From NCBI GenBank assembly GCA_949130485.1, contig OX422197.1, positions 3,540,205 through 3,604,204 of the forward strand: DNA of 64,000 nucleotides, read 5' to 3'. The translations under genes and the position numbers were made by a program. This stretch comes from Agelas oroides. Lineage: Eukaryota; Porifera; Demospongiae; Agelasida; Agelasidae. This document shows positions 13,801 to 28,800 of the stretch, one piece after another. Under the pieces are notes generated by a model. That model had not been told where the DNA came from. It saw only the letters and a list, made by a program, of their open reading frames with translations, and did no database searches. The number at the start of each line of letters is the position of its first letter. Position 1 is the first letter of the stretch.

Positions 13801-16800
13801 AATTCACAACATTAAATCAAATGTGGCTGTTTCATAGGCAGAGCTTCCTCATGCAGAAATGCATCACAAATGTTTTCATAGAATATGGTTCCCCCCACCC
13901 TTTTTCCTACTGAGCATGGTCCATGGAATAACAACAGGACTTTACAATGTTTGGTATATACAGTACCAGTTGCACACACAGTGATGTGAAGACCAGCACT
14001 CACTGGTATAGTTTATGGAGTATGTTCCTCAGACCATGTGTGTTTGGAACCCACTCTAAAATACCACATTCCTCATTCAGCGGGATTACAGCCTAAAGGA
14101 AGGTTAAAGCAAATATCATTGATTATCTCACTACCAATTTCTTAAGCATAGTTACATGTATATGAAGTGGAAAGAGCACAGTGAAAGGCAGAAACGTTCA
14201 TAGGAATGCCACTGGCAGAAGTGGCACCAATGGGTAAGACCCCTCCAATCATAACTTCCCCAACACACTTCCACTTTTGTGTACATGTGTAATATCATCA
14301 ATACAAACAGTGGGTCAAGATAAACACAGGCAAGGCAAAGTTAATTGCCATGAAACCCACCAATCCTTGATACCAGTGTATTAAGGATGTCCACTGATAA
14401 GTGTTTGACACAGTTTGGAGAAAGTCAAAGTGTTCATTCTACATTCAACAATGGTTGAGTGAGGCAAGAATGACATTGCGTACACTTTTCCTTGTCTTGG
14501 CTCAGCTCTTTCAGTATGGCTACAATATTACAGTCAGCTTCTGGCCTAAAAATAAGATGTTGAGTATACCATTCACATGCACATAGCACTCATAGGCTCT
14601 TTCATTTGTACAAAGGTTAAGAGAAGTACCTGGCTAGCACTGAATAATTATTAGCATAATCACTCACATAGGTTCTGATGTATAGCCTGCGCTGGCGACA
14701 TTCCTGATCTTTGCGAAGACACTGGAAGTAGAAAGTAAATCTCCATTTTAGTTTGGTTACCCTACAAGCCAGCTAGCTAGGTGATCCAATTGCAATGGAG
14801 CCTGCACAGAGTGGACTGCCCTATCCATGAACCAACACCTAAACAAACGCCCTCCTAGCTGTCTAAAGTTCAAAAGCACTTCACAGTTCTGACTCACAGG
14901 TTACCCAGAGCAGATTTGTGGGTTGATCAATGTGCCTAGGTAGGCTGGTACAAAAGACAAAATGACACTGCAAAGTCTTCTTTTAGTTAAGGTTGTGGTT
15001 CAACCTTCTGGAATGCATAACTAGTCATAAAAAGTGCATTTTTTTGCCATACCCAATGTCGCGCCAACAGTGGCATTACTGTAACTCTGGTCATCTACAC
15101 TGTAGTTCCTCAGTAAAGATGACTTGTATAGGAATGAGGCTCAGTAAGTTAAAAGTTAGTCTGTAACATGTTCTGGAGTGCTTTGACCAGTTGCATTATA
15201 CCTTTGTTCTTGCAGCCTGTATATCCGCGTTAACTGTACTGCATGTAACACATCACCACAAAGGCTAAGGGGTGCCATTTCTGAAACATAACCTGGCTCA
15301 AAGTGCAACAGTCTTGTACAGGCCCCACTACAAATTGGTGTAAAATGCTGGGAGGATGAGTGTCTCCACTGGCTCAGGCTTGTTCCCACAATGTCATGCA
15401 TTCTTCCAGTAACTACATAAGTACAAGGCTTCATTATTCTCACTGCTAGCACCACACTGGCAAGGTTGACCCACCAACTTGATTCTTCTGCAGTCTTCAT
15501 TGACATACATGAATACATATATACACAGTACATGAAAGGTACCTTGTTCACTAGTGAATTAAACTCCATCAAACGTGCATCCTTTCTCAGGTCATCCTGC
15601 AGATATAAATACTTCAGAATCACATTAGCCTCTTCAATGCAGGTTTGCAACTCTGCTACACAGATGTGACCTTAGGAGAACTAATGTCAAAAATTTCAAA
15701 AGTAAGCAACAAATTTGGAAGGATACCTGTGCCCTTCTTTCTTCCCTACCACCATTGTACACACTCAGTATAGCATGTAGTGATTGCTGGTCCAAGCTTG
15801 GTTATCATGCAGTCAATCAAAAAAGATACTTGTCACACAATTAACTATATGGAAAATGAATTCACTACAGGACGTATCTGTTTCTCATGCCCTCAGAACT
15901 ATAACTGACACAACATTTTCTACTTATGTAAGTGTATGAAGGTCTCTCCCCAGGACCAAAACATTGATATCAAGTTTGGTGCACCCAATTATTCACAAGA
16001 GAATGTCAATGAAATCAGTGGTATACAATGGCCAATTTCACAACACTACCTTTGGTTTGCACAGAAATATGTAGGAATTCCCATCATTTGCCATCACCGT
16101 AACTTTCTTTGGTCTCTGCAAAGAAGCTAGCACTTCAACCTGCACAAGCAAATAAAGGTTTGCCATACTACAAAGGGAGTTGAGTTCAAGAGAAGGCATG
16201 GTAATGGTAATGGCATGGTAACCACGAAATAATAAAATATCAGTCAATCTACTGTATAGTACTACGTAAATTGGTATGGCACAGAACAACACTTAAATTT
16301 TTATAAGTTCACTAATGAGGGTAAGTATGCACAAAGTGGTGCCATATAGCTGCCGTGAACTTGTTTCCCAAGTGAATGCTTTGTGCTCGCAAAAGCAGAA
16401 CATCTAAACCTCAATTTACCTTGTCCTCAAATTTAGCAATAGTTGGCTGGATGCCAGGGAAAGGGTTATGGTCAGTTGAAGTACCATGTCCAACTGGAAG
16501 AGTCACAGTGAGCGATGACTGCAATGGTACCATTATGCAGCTGAAGTCACTGGAAGTAGCAGAAGCAGTGTGCATGATTACTGAATGTGGTGAACACAAC
16601 TACCTACATATAGAGCTAACCTGCTACTTGTCAGTCTTGTGAGTCCTCTACACAGTTTATCCATACTGTGACTTTTTGCAACATCAACATGCTTGTTGCA
16701 AACTTCCAGCAGCTTGTCACTGAGCTTCACCATATCCTGGAGTTAATAATAGTGTGCAGAAGTACATATAATTGCTATGAACAACTATACCTCTAAACCT

Positions 16801-19800
16801 GTGAATAGGGATTTTGGTAATATAGTTATATAATAGCTATAGTAAGAGACATCCAGCATCAAACTATAGTTATTCACTTCATACATTTCAAGAACTGCAG
16901 CCCATTAGTTTCAATGTGTTACGGTATAGGTGTCAACAGATATTATATTACCATATTGCAACACAAGCATGTATACCACACTGTAACTCATATAAAAAAC
17001 TTTGTTTGATCATGAAGCAAAATTTACTAGCTGGTATCCTAATAAAAAAATAATCTGTCGTTCTTACATCTATCAGCTTCCCCAAGTATGGAAGGTGACG
17101 CCTACAAGGACAGAAAAGAAGACAACATGGTGGTACAAATAGCTTCATGGCAGTAGCTACATAGATGCCCTCTGTACTTCAGGCACTAACTATGAAGCTT
17201 TTATACTGGGAACATCATATTTGTAACAAAGCTAGATATTGTTAACTATCTTCTTCAATCCTGGCCAAAACTATTGATAGTGGTCGCTGGTCTTTAGTCT
17301 ATCATTAAATCAGTATTTCATATGGCATGATATTAGACCATTTGACTTATCATCATGTTGTCTCATTCAAATACTGCATGGACAATATCCTGTCTTATGA
17401 AACACTTACAACTTCAGAATCTAGAACATTGACCATCTATGCTGCTTACTTCGCTGTATCAATGATTCTCTGGCACCTTTGCTGCCTGTCAGGATGAGTG
17501 GACTGAAACAGAACAAACAAAAATGGTATCATAAAGCAACCCCCCCCCCCCTCCTTCCCTCCATCTTTTCCCAAAAAACAAATTGTATCTGCATGTTGCC
17601 ACATCTCCCTGTTATCTTAAGGTAGAAATGGAGGTGCTAGTTGATGACAACTGCATGGCTATACACACATCTGAACTTTATCTAAGAGTACCCAAAAAAT
17701 TTGTCCCAATTCATACCAGTCAGTCAGTATGAGACATACATATCAGTCTGAGAGCAATAACTACATGCATCTAGCCATGTCTTCAGAAGGTGGAACACTA
17801 TCAGATGGCAAGCAGAGAAAGGTAGCATCACATCTCTAGGTTTTCTGAAGAAAGGTTATACCTATAGGGCTGTAAAGTTCTTATCCATCTATGTTTGCTA
17901 CCTAGTGAACTACAGAAAAGTTGAGGTACCATCATAATATAATTGTGCTATACTGCAGGGCAGTTTCAAAATAAGAAGTGTACAGTATATTGGGACAATA
18001 CTGCAAGTGACCAAGTACATGCCAGCAAAGAAATTAAGTGAACGTGCCACACAACACTAGTATTATTGCTCACCTTGCTTACAGCTATCATCATCCAGAG
18101 AGATTGCTGTGGATAGTGTTCAAGTAACTTCAGGATGATGACCTAAATAGATTTAAACATCACATATCATTACATCTCAAGACGCAAACTAAAAGATTCA
18201 CCTAGTATGGCTTAACCTTCTAAACACGGTGACCAGATATATATGGTCACATTAAAACTTCCCTTCATCGTGGCGACCGTATATATACAGTGGTTTCATG
18301 TGATCTTGCAATGTGCAGATGCAGAACGTTGAACGGCGGGCTTGAACAAACGTACCAATCACATTGAAGCATGGAACCACGTGCGCAATTGCCACTCTGA
18401 AAATGGCTGGTTCACAGCAAATTCAAACGAACGTTCAGCAGAACAGTGGTTTGGTGACAGTGCAAGTCTTGCCTTCAGAAAGCCAAACTCAGTCGAGGTG
18501 ACTTGTAGGCCTACTCCAGCAGCCGTTTGTGGCAACAGGTTCTTCAACATCTCAGCTGCCTCGTAGTCAGGCTGGCGTAAGTGTACTAAAATGAGCTTGG
18601 GAAAGTAGTTTACAGCGTAGTAACTTGCCTGTAGGATGTCTTTGTACATTCGAGCTTAACTGTTGCAAATTCAACAAATCTTAACACCAATGTGTCATGG
18701 CGGTTTATGCATGACCCGCCTTCGGTGAATGCAAGTTAAACACAACGGTTGCATATAGATCAATGGATTTCCTAATAAAACCCCAAGTATGATTTTCAGG
18801 TGCGACATTACTGCCTAGTACTAAGTAACGCTTAACAGCCACAATCCTTCAGGGATCAACTGAAAAATATGATCAGGCAGCACCACAAATTATTGAACTT
18901 ATTCCCCTACCCAACCTAACCCCAACCAGCTACTAATGGTTACCTCTATGATGTGGCAATACCCAGGCTATCCGGTTTACCTCAAGTGGTGTGATCGCAT
19001 TCTTTAGGTTGACCCAGGAATTTTGTGTATGTGTGTGTGTGTGTATGTTGTGGTTCCACGATCATGTCAAAAGTGCCAAAAATGGCTATAGGAGGATTGT
19101 CATTTGCATCTACAAGTATTTTCTCAAATAACATCATTGGGATGTTAGGTTGAGATCCCCCTTCCCCTACCACAGTATTCTCGCTAGGCCTTTTCCAGGG
19201 GAGACTATAAGCATTGTACCCAGGACCCAAGGACCAGGGACTCACGGGCCCAGAGTCTTATAGTGGAGTGGAGATACAACTACACAGGCTATCTGTGCTA
19301 ATGCTACAAGCACAAAACGACAGCTATTTCTTGTATGTTGAGAGAGTTTGCCTCATAGTTGACCAGTCTAGACCATATTGTCCGCATGACCTTTGACTCT
19401 GGGACCTCTGTGTGTCTTATCTAGTTAATCGCATTTCTTTCATAACAGCTAAGTGCAACACAGCCCTAAAGACTGTAGGTTATTGGGTCCCTGAGTCCAG
19501 TGTTTGTAGTGCCCCTTTTCAAGAGGACACTGTGCCCTTTGGAGCCCTCTAAAGTTTCCTTTGGGTCCACCCCAAAACCAACAAACAGTTAGCATCCACT
19601 TGACCTACTTGAACATAAAGCTTTCTGTCCTCTGAATCTGAGATGACTCTGGTATTAATTTGCTGAGTGGAGAATTTCAGGTCAATTCCTGTTTGATGTT
19701 CACTTTCTAGGGCCTTCATGCTTGATTTTATGTTTGAAAATAGTTCCTCAATAGGTATAAAATCTGGCCTTCATAGGCATAAAATCTTCACATCTATAAT

Positions 19801-22800
19801 GAATTGTGTCCCATCTACCTGTTTGGCAACAAGTTTCATTGTGTCTGGTGAAGCCAACTTGATGAAGAAACTCACATAGTGGACTCAGCTACTTCAACAC
19901 CGGTAGTGTCCAACAAATTTGTTGTTAGCTTTCTCAGATAAATTCCTGGACAATTCAAAGGATGTACAGCTCCAGGGGCTTTGTTAACTTTCTGTATGCT
20001 CTCTCTCTGGGATACTTCCTCTTACTTACACCACCAGTTTGGTGAAAGATATGAACAGTCCTGCAGACAGTTGAAGGATCTACATTTAGATGATTCCCAA
20101 TCTCTTTGTATGAAAGCCCCAGCACCTCTTTTTGCCACACCATGCACCATCTGAGGCCATCGCTGTATGCACTTGTTCGCCTTGGTTCGAAAGACATTTT
20201 ACAGTCCAACGGGTACAATTTCACATTTTGCAGTGACTGACTGCGCATGCGCAAATGCTGATTGCAAGGTCTTCCGAAATCACTGTATGCCACTCCATGA
20301 TAAGTACTAATGAGGCTAGGCCACACCTTTTGACTGACATCATTGGCTGGAAAGACTAGAAAAGGTGGTAGCTATTCACGGGTAATCGTCAATGAGCTGA
20401 GGGCTGCCAAATACAAAGCCTTTACTCAACCACAGGGTGCAAGCGTTCTCCATGTTTCACTTAAACTAGACCAGCCTATACCCTATCTACACAAATCAAG
20501 CCACTGAAATAGCTAAAGACTTGCGACTATTTGAGTTGATAACGCTGATAATGGAACAACTTCCACGTTAATAAGCTGTCAAGAATAAAATTACTTCTGT
20601 GTTCAAAGGGTTAAGTAAGTAAATCCCACATCCAGAAGTAATGGACATACAATTCAAGTATGTATTGTGCATACCATTGTGTACCCAGCGTGTGACTAAA
20701 ACCTTTGTCCTCCAACAAGTGTGGGAAAGTGGTAGCCACATTCTAGCAACTTTGCTGGTGGTGGGAATGCCATTTCCTACCGACTTTTGGGGTTTTGGAA
20801 ATGTTTTGGAAACATTTTAGTCTAGCTTGTAGTATGATGTAATGCAGCCTGGCACGTACATGTGTACGCTGCATGCAAAGATCAAGATAGGGCTATAGCT
20901 AGCTACCCCTACAGTTTGTAGGACAGAAAATGTTATTACCTGGAAGGTAGGTCCATACCCATTCTTTGGAACTTTGGCATAGAGTTTGTAGTGAGCTTGT
21001 CAGGGTACTATAGTGCTGACCAATGACGTGTAAGCTGCCTGCAGTGCATTGGCCAGCACTGTTAAGTTTGCCTAAACTGAGTCCAGGCTATAATTTCAGG
21101 AAAAGAACAGCCTTGAAAAAGACGTCTTTGCTGTTCCGACCAACTGGGCAAAGATTGTGAGGTGTGAGCCTGAATCAATAGAGGTGTAGAGTACTAGCCC
21201 TCTTACTACTGTATTAGATCTATGAGTAGGCACAGTAAACCTAACCAAATAGTCGAGTGAGTAAATGATCTAGTTACTAGCACTGCATGCAGAGCTTGCT
21301 GTCAAGGGCAAGTATAATGCCCTCCCTCTTCCTGGGAGAATTCCTGGACTGTACAGTGATAAAAAAGCCTTGCTCCTTCCTTCTGAAATGTTGAAACGAT
21401 TTGTATACAGAGAATATTGTAAAGCTTGCATGTACGTTTGTGTTGGTCGGCAAAAATTTGAAAGGTTGTGGTGTGATTTGCTTCCACATATTTCGGCTAT
21501 GAAACCAGCCACCGACCTTTGTGAAATATGTCATCTAAACTTTGTAAAAATCACCCGTTCATGTAATCTCCCTGAATCAGAGAAATCGAAACAACTGCAG
21601 GAGGCTGAGCATCACCTTGAACTTGCAAAAGTGGAAAGGGAACTTTATAATCATGAATACAATTTGGAGGAGCTGAAGCTCTTCAAGGAGGGCCGATGTC
21701 AAATTGCTGAAACATATCTAGTTTGTGGCACAGAAGATTGTCTCTGCAATGCGAAGTACTGTAATGACCACTGCAGAGCTAAAGAAAAATCCTTCGAATC
21801 CAAACACTATTCATTTTAGTTTTGATTTTGCTCAACAGCTCCACTTCCCTAGCAGTCCTCAACAAGTTGGAGCATTGTACTTTCTGACACCACGAAAGTA
21901 TCAGTGTTGGAGGGTACTGACAGGTAAAAATTCAAAACTAAAGATCTCATTTATGGTAGCCGGGCACACCAAGTTTGCCCCCGACAGATTTTTTGGATTG
22001 GTCAAAAAAAACTTACCGACGTACATCTGTCTCATCTCTACCTGATATTGAGAATGTGATACAGAATTCCAGCATCACTGGGAAAAATATACCTCTTCCA
22101 ACAATTGACTGTAACGGAAAGCGTAATGTAACCTAGTACAACTGGAGTGACTTTTTGAGCAAGTCTTTCAACACTCTTCCTGGTACCATCATTTTAGGTT
22201 TGATTCTTTAGCACCTGGCTCAGTCTTTGTTAGGGAGAACTGTAAAGAACCAGAAACAACAATAGTAATTTCCAAGAAGGACAGTGTTGTAGATATTTTG
22301 GGAATGCCTGAAGTGATTCTTCCTCCAGGCATGTCTCTTGAGCGACAGGTTTGCCTTTTCGAGAAAATTAGACGATTTTGCTCAAGTGCAGCTGCAAGAA
22401 CTCACTTGTCCTAAACCGTATACAACAGAAAATCCACTACCAGCTCAACAGGAAAAGCAAAGCCAATCGCAAAGAAAATGTAGTCATTGCCGTGAGCCGG
22501 GACATACCAAAACTGTTCGTGGAGTCATTACTTGCCCTCAACTGCTAAAAGAATGACAATGCATGCATCTTTGTTAGTTAACACATGTACGAAATGAGTT
22601 AGTAACTGTTATGTAATATTTGTGAAAATTGTGCTACAGTTTTGTTGTATCCTGAGGTACATGAAAAGTTGAATATCTCAATTTTGACCTTCTGACCCCA
22701 TAGGTCCCTTTTCCCATGCCCCCTCACAATTATGTATCTTGTATTCTTCAGCTTGCAGATGCACTGTCACACATGGGTGATGTCACCTCACACAACATCA

Positions 22801-25800
22801 GTGAGACAACACGATTAACTTATACTCAAGTGAGCTACATGCTCCATGAGATGTTTTTATTGGTGAATGCATGGGGAGTTGAAGGTTTTGCACAATCTTC
22901 ATGTATCAGCAGCTTATGTCCATTGTTATCAACTGCAGGTATACAGGCAGATATGCCAGTATGCTGCCTCGCTGTGCCCTCCAGTGATACTGGACATCTC
23001 TAAGCAACCGATTTCAGCTGATGTCATTGTTTCCTACATGAGTAAGGATTTTTCTTAATTACATGTGTCTGTAGAAACATACTAGACTCCACCACCCAAA
23101 TGTGAGTCATGACTAGCATGTGTGAATCAACACAGTTCTACCAAGTATATCTGTATCTGAAGTATGAATACTAATAACCCATTTCTTGTTATACAGGGAG
23201 TGGGTCTAGCTCAGTTATTTGAACACTATCAAATTGATTGTATTTGGAGTTCTATTTACTGGCGAGGGTAAGCCTGTCACTAAAGACACTGGTGAACCAA
23301 CACGAACTTTGAGTGGAGAGGTTAGAAAAGGAAGGGGTACATCTGAATCAACTTTTCATAAACAGTACCATGGATTGAAGACACTTCATGTACATTTCAT
23401 GGAGAGAGCAAGTATCAGGTAGGATCGATTCCCCTTTCCAATGTCTAGTATAGTACACACTCTGTGGTATGTGCTTTTCTTCCGGTTACTCTTCTGCAGT
23501 TCAATGCAGAAAAACAACTTTATGAAGGCAACCCATTACTTAACCCTGAAGTGAAAGAATCCTTTTCGATTATTATAAATTTAAAGCTTTAGGAACGTGT
23601 TTGCAGATTTTCAATGTTGTGTTCCATAACTACTTCATAGCTGGTCTATGCTGGCTGTTTAAAGATATTTCACAGTCCTACTGATTGTATTAAGTATGGT
23701 CGACCAGCAGAAGAAGCAAAGAGAGCCAACATTTTTAGAATTCCACATCTTCTTGCACTTTATAATGCATGCTATGGCCAAAAGAGTGCTTACACTCTTA
23801 GAGTATGGGCATATATCTTCTTGTCTTGAGCTCTCTTTCTGTGCGAAGCAGAAGCAGCTGCACTCAAAACTGAAGATCTAGATGTGACGACTGAGACACT
23901 TTCACAGTGTTAGTTGCTAGGACTTTGACTCTCTGATAATGTATTTTTTGAGCTAGCCTAATTCACTCTATTACACTCATGTGTGTGTAACTCAATAGGT
24001 TTGTCACTTGTTAGGCTTTACCTTAATCGTTAACTTGTGACTGGCTAGCCTCCAGTGGCGTAGCCAAGCTGGGGCACATTGGGGCACGTGCCCCAGCAAA
24101 CGGAGGCCATACCCCACCAACTGCAGGTGCGCTTGCAAATCATCGACGCCGAAAGTGCCGTTGTCGACCGCGATTGGGTGCTAAAAATACATAAAGATCT
24201 TGAATCTAGCAGCACAGATAGCTACCTGTATCCTCAGAAATCGCGTGCAGTGAGATCAGGGGAGCGTACGAGACTTAGTTTATTATAATCATTACGAAGT
24301 CTCGTACGCTCCCCTGATCTCACTGCACGCGAGTTTGCCGGAGAGTATAATGAAGTGACTTCATACACCGTGCACAGATCCGTACTGAAGACATAGTGGG
24401 AGTGCTCCTGATTCAAGGCGACGGTATGGCCTGAAATAGCTTCAGAACTGACCTGGGAAGCTCAAAAATGCAAAAATTTTCTGGGGGAACATCCCCACAG
24501 ACCCCACAGGTTTGTTTCTACATTTTGCGCTGAAATTTCCACAAACGTAGTGTGTCCATGCTGTGCCCTAGCATCGGCTCTGTCCTGGCTACGCCACTGC
24601 TAGCCTCACTACTGTTGTTAAGGTGACCTTTCTTTGTTTGCTGCTAGGCCCCTTTTTCTCACTTAACCTGTTGCTTTTTCTCCCCTCTCAGTCTTGTCAC
24701 TTCTTGTATCTCGTTCAATTGCTGTTTGATGTCATTAAATCTTTTGAGTTACACTCTTAGCTAATTGGTCACACGATGCAGTGCTGCTGAGTGCTTACGT
24801 TAGCCTGAGTTTAGTCTAGCCTGTCTAGATATTGTGTTTGTTCCAAGGAAGGCTCAACACACGTACATTTCATGGAGAGAGCAAGTATCAGGTAGGATCG
24901 ATTCCCCTTTCCAATGTCTAGTATAGTACACACTCTGTGGTATGTGCTTTTCTTCTGGTTAATCTTCTGCAGTTCAATGCAGAAAAACAACTTTATGAAG
25001 GCAACCCATTACTTGACCCTGAAGTGAAAGAATCCTTTTTGATTATTATAAATTTAAAGCTTTAGGAACATGTTTGCAGATTTTCAATGTTGTGTTCCAT
25101 AACTACTTCATAGCTGGTCTATGCTGGCTGTCTAAAGATATTTCACAGTCCTACTGATTGTATTAAGTATGGTCGACCAGCAGAAGAAGCAAAGAGAGCC
25201 AACAATTTTTAGAATTCCATGCACTATATAATGCACGCTATGGCCAAAAGAGTGCTTACGCTCTTAGAGTATGGGCATATATCTTCTTGTCTTGAGCTCT
25301 CTTTCTGTGCGAAGCAGAAGCAGCTGCACTCAAAACTGAAGATCTAGATGTGCCGACTGATCCGATCACAGGGAAGATTTCCCTGCACAGTGGGCTTCCC
25401 AGGTTTATGTTAGTGACCATCAGATGATCAAAGACTGATCAACAAGGACATGGTAAGTCTTTGTCTTATTATTTTATTGCATTTGCTGATACTTGGATAT
25501 TCCTGAATAGGAGAAATGGTTACTTCTGCGGCGTAACCAGGGGAACTACAAACTGTGCCCATTACTCACAGGACTGTCATGACTTGGGTGAGTGTTCTTA
25601 GGTACATATATTTGTGAATGGAAAACAGCCATGTTGATGTACTGACAGTTCTCTTTAGAGGATTTTCTATGGTCTTGAAAGTGGTCCACTGTTCCCTAAT
25701 CTCTCAAAGTCATCTCTGGGAAAACCTATGCAGAAAGAACTGTTTAGAAAGATTTTCAAGAAGATGATGATATGTCCAGAATGCAAGATAGTTACAAGCG

Positions 25801-28800
25801 CAGTTTCAATCCTGAGCTTTTCTCTTTTTTTTTTTGCACAGATGCAGATTTGGATACCTTGGGTTTAAAAAACCCATAGGTGCCGCAGAACTGCTGCATA
25901 CTATGCCACCTGGCAACAAGTCCCAGAAACTACAATTAAGGTACGTATATGACATAACTGTTGTAGTGGATTTTTCATCTAATCATGCATGTTGTTGCTA
26001 CCTACAGATTCTAGGAAGATGGGATTCTCAGGTTTATCAAACCTACGTACAGTCTGCAGACTTAGAGAGGAGAGAATGGGAGGAAGTGCGTGGATATGAG
26101 GACGATCCTATTTGTCAAAATTTTAACATTCTTGGACAATTGGCAGCCTCGTAGGATAGACTAAGTACACTGTATATCAGAAATGAAGAAGTCTACAGTG
26201 ATAAGTTAACATTTACTAGTATTTCAAGCACATGTGCTCAAATCTAATTTCTCTAATCTATCTAGGTGCCTATTGGTATCATTACCAAGAATGAGATAAA
26301 GACCAAGAACATGATCGACATTTTGGAAGAGCTGCACAAGTATGTCCCAAAGTCTATGGCTGATTGCGAGAGTGGTGAAGGTACTCCTGGGCTACAGCAA
26401 ATGTGCTTCGGTGGTGACCAGCTGACTATGGCTAGGGCACGGAAGGGAAGAACAGTTTGAACAAATGCCCAAGATCCGATTGCTACATTGCGTGGGCTTG
26501 TTGCATGATTTGCAGCAGACTGGCACACAAAAGTCAATTTTATGTCTGTAAGTGGCCAATTGACAATCCATTTTCACTAGGTTTTCCAGTATTTAAACTT
26601 AGTTGTATTGTCTTTTTTTCTTAGATCATTTGGAAGCAACTGTACAAAGCTGGCTCCAGCAAAGAGGGTGGCACTCTACTCCAGCTTCGGAATCTGATTA
26701 ACCGCCGAAGTGTCAGTGATGTCAAGAATGTGACAAAGCAAGTGAATGAGGTTGAAGACTCCCTAGAGCTGGTAATGAACTGCCACCTTATATCTGCAGC
26801 AGTGCACTTCTTTAGCATGGCCACCACCTCGGATGAACCTCATAGCAATGGTTTCCCATCCAACACTTCTGAGATTGAATGAAACCACCTAAAAGATGTT
26901 CTTTGAAAGGAAATATTGATGAGTATGTAGTAACACATGAATTTAGTGATGAAAACAGACAACCCAATTCAAATCCTGTCCTATCAAGTGCCAAAAATCC
27001 ACATGTCACTCATATTAGCACTGAACAATCAAGTGCCAAAAATCCACACTCACTCATATTAGCACTGAACAATCAAGTGCCAAAAATCCACACGTCACTC
27101 ATATTAGCACTGAACAATCAAGTGCCAAAAATCCACACGTCACTCATATTAGCACTGAACAATCAAGTGCCAAAAATCCACACGTCACTCATATTAGCAC
27201 TGAACAATCAAGTGCCAAAAATCCACACATTAGCACTGAACACAAATACGCAATTTCAACACGGGCAACCTTAATTGTCACCGTTATCTACCTTCAGCCG
27301 TCACATCAGCTGCTCCTCATTCTCAAGCAAGCCAAACAGTAAAAAAAGCAGCTCCTGATGGTGTATTCAACCACGCTTCTGCAGTCCTCAATGATGGACT
27401 AATGCTGCTAGAATATAAGGATGCCAACCGAGAAGGTGATGGAGAGCGGATTTTCCGCTGTTGGAAGTTGGTGCTTTTGTACTTCAAATATGCAAACCAC
27501 TTCAATTATCAGAAGGAGGCATTTCTCTTGCTTGCCTCTGTGAATGCAGCTGCATCCCCCAAAATTGCATCACAACTAAAATGGAGTCGGACAGATAATA
27601 CTAGAGGTAGCCTAGGTCACAACATTTCATGATTTCAGTGAGGCGGACTTCACAGTAACTAATTATCTTTTACTCGTCCTGTGGGTGTTGAGGGAAAGTC
27701 CCAAATTGCACGTCGGCACGGCTGAGGGAGTGGGTGGAGCTGGAAAGGGTTCACTTCGAGGTCAAATCTGCGACAATGATATTGGTTGCTGCAGTTGGTA
27801 GCCTCGTTCCCAGGCCTTCCCCGCCTCCAGTTTTTGATCGCTTGCAGTATTTTTGCATACTGCAAGCGATCAAAAACTGGAGGCGGGGAAGGCCTGGGAA
27901 CGAGGCTAGCAGTTGGTGCACGTCGTGCTTTTAATATGGATGCTGTGATACGTGCTCACAAGCCCTTCGCGTTACTTACGAAGATACATGTGGTCGACTT
28001 GACAGTATGTAGCTACACATATAATCTAGCTATACCTTGATGTTTTGCCTCCATTCCTGCAGTATAAAGGATGTTCCCTTATCACCTATCGAGGCCAGTC
28101 CACCGCGGCGGCATTCTGCGTGGCTGCCCTCGGCTATGTGTTGATATACGTGGCTGCTGTAGGTGTTGGGATAGCATCAATGTTTAGAGCAATGAAGGTA
28201 ACATTGCAGTGTCGTTTAACATTAAGTGCCATGTGCTAACTGCAACACATCTGCTCATTTTTTATAGAAGCACCCCTGCATCTGTTGTGAAGGATTATAC
28301 CCACCAACAATTTTCCCACATTGCACAATTGTGTTTTCAGCAACATCAGCACCCAAACATAATGGCAGTATGCAGTCAATTTGACCAGGACAATGGCATA
28401 CGTCCACCAAGTCAATCACACACCAGATCCATGGTGGCTATGGACCAAAAGGAAATCATTGAAGAACTGACCAAGAACTCTTGTGTTTTTAGGTCGATCG
28501 CACAATACCTTTAAGAAAATTCAGCCAAATGTTGTTCCTAATATAGACAAGAAAAAATTGATTACATGGATTGAAACTCAGAAAAAGGAACTCCTCAAGG
28601 AGCAAGTTTTCTCAAAAGCATATGGACACAAAGTCTATTAAATTGTGGTCTGGGCATCATTGCGCCCGCTCAAGCGTACAAAGAGGAGCGTGCTGTTCAG
28701 TAATCCCTACTTTTCCAGGCAGTGGGATCCCTGATTTGGGAACATCAGTCACCAGTGGTACGTTGCTGTCAGTACTGATCTAATGGAATATTATACACAC

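Larger units (their letters stand above)
23219..28640 (+). pseudogene. DUF6589-like gene, broken by mobile elements
   Basis: Exon-like blocks in order: [18 protein letters not shown] and [11 protein letters not shown] near 23690-23890 (duplicated near 25170-25360); [16 protein letters not shown] (26020); [26 protein letters not shown] and [15 protein letters not shown] (26266-26457); [20 protein letters not shown] (26626); [20 protein letters not shown] and [18 protein letters not shown] (27370-27520); [20 protein letters not shown] (28370). The sequence GGDQLT followed by the RMIWKQL-like and AVLNDGL blocks is what I recall as the DUF6589 domain, thought to be transposon-linked. It is broken by an hAT element, a duplication, a coding minisatellite and a hairpin MITE, and contains in-frame stops. 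Convergent with the RecQ-like gene. Confidence 0.65.

Noticed and set aside
18382..18649. Overlapping open frames at 18342-18649 on both strands as a gene
   Set aside because: The two frames are antisense to each other, share no known domain and lie within a candidate TTAA element; neither strand could be preferred.
26985..27243. Regularly spaced repeats resembling a CRISPR array
   Set aside because: The 45-base units are contiguous with no unique spacers, and the context is eukaryotic.
27843..27866. The hairpin as a transcription terminator
   Set aside because: It is the centre of a 110-base MITE with a target duplication, which explains it fully; hairpin terminators of the bacterial type are not expected here.
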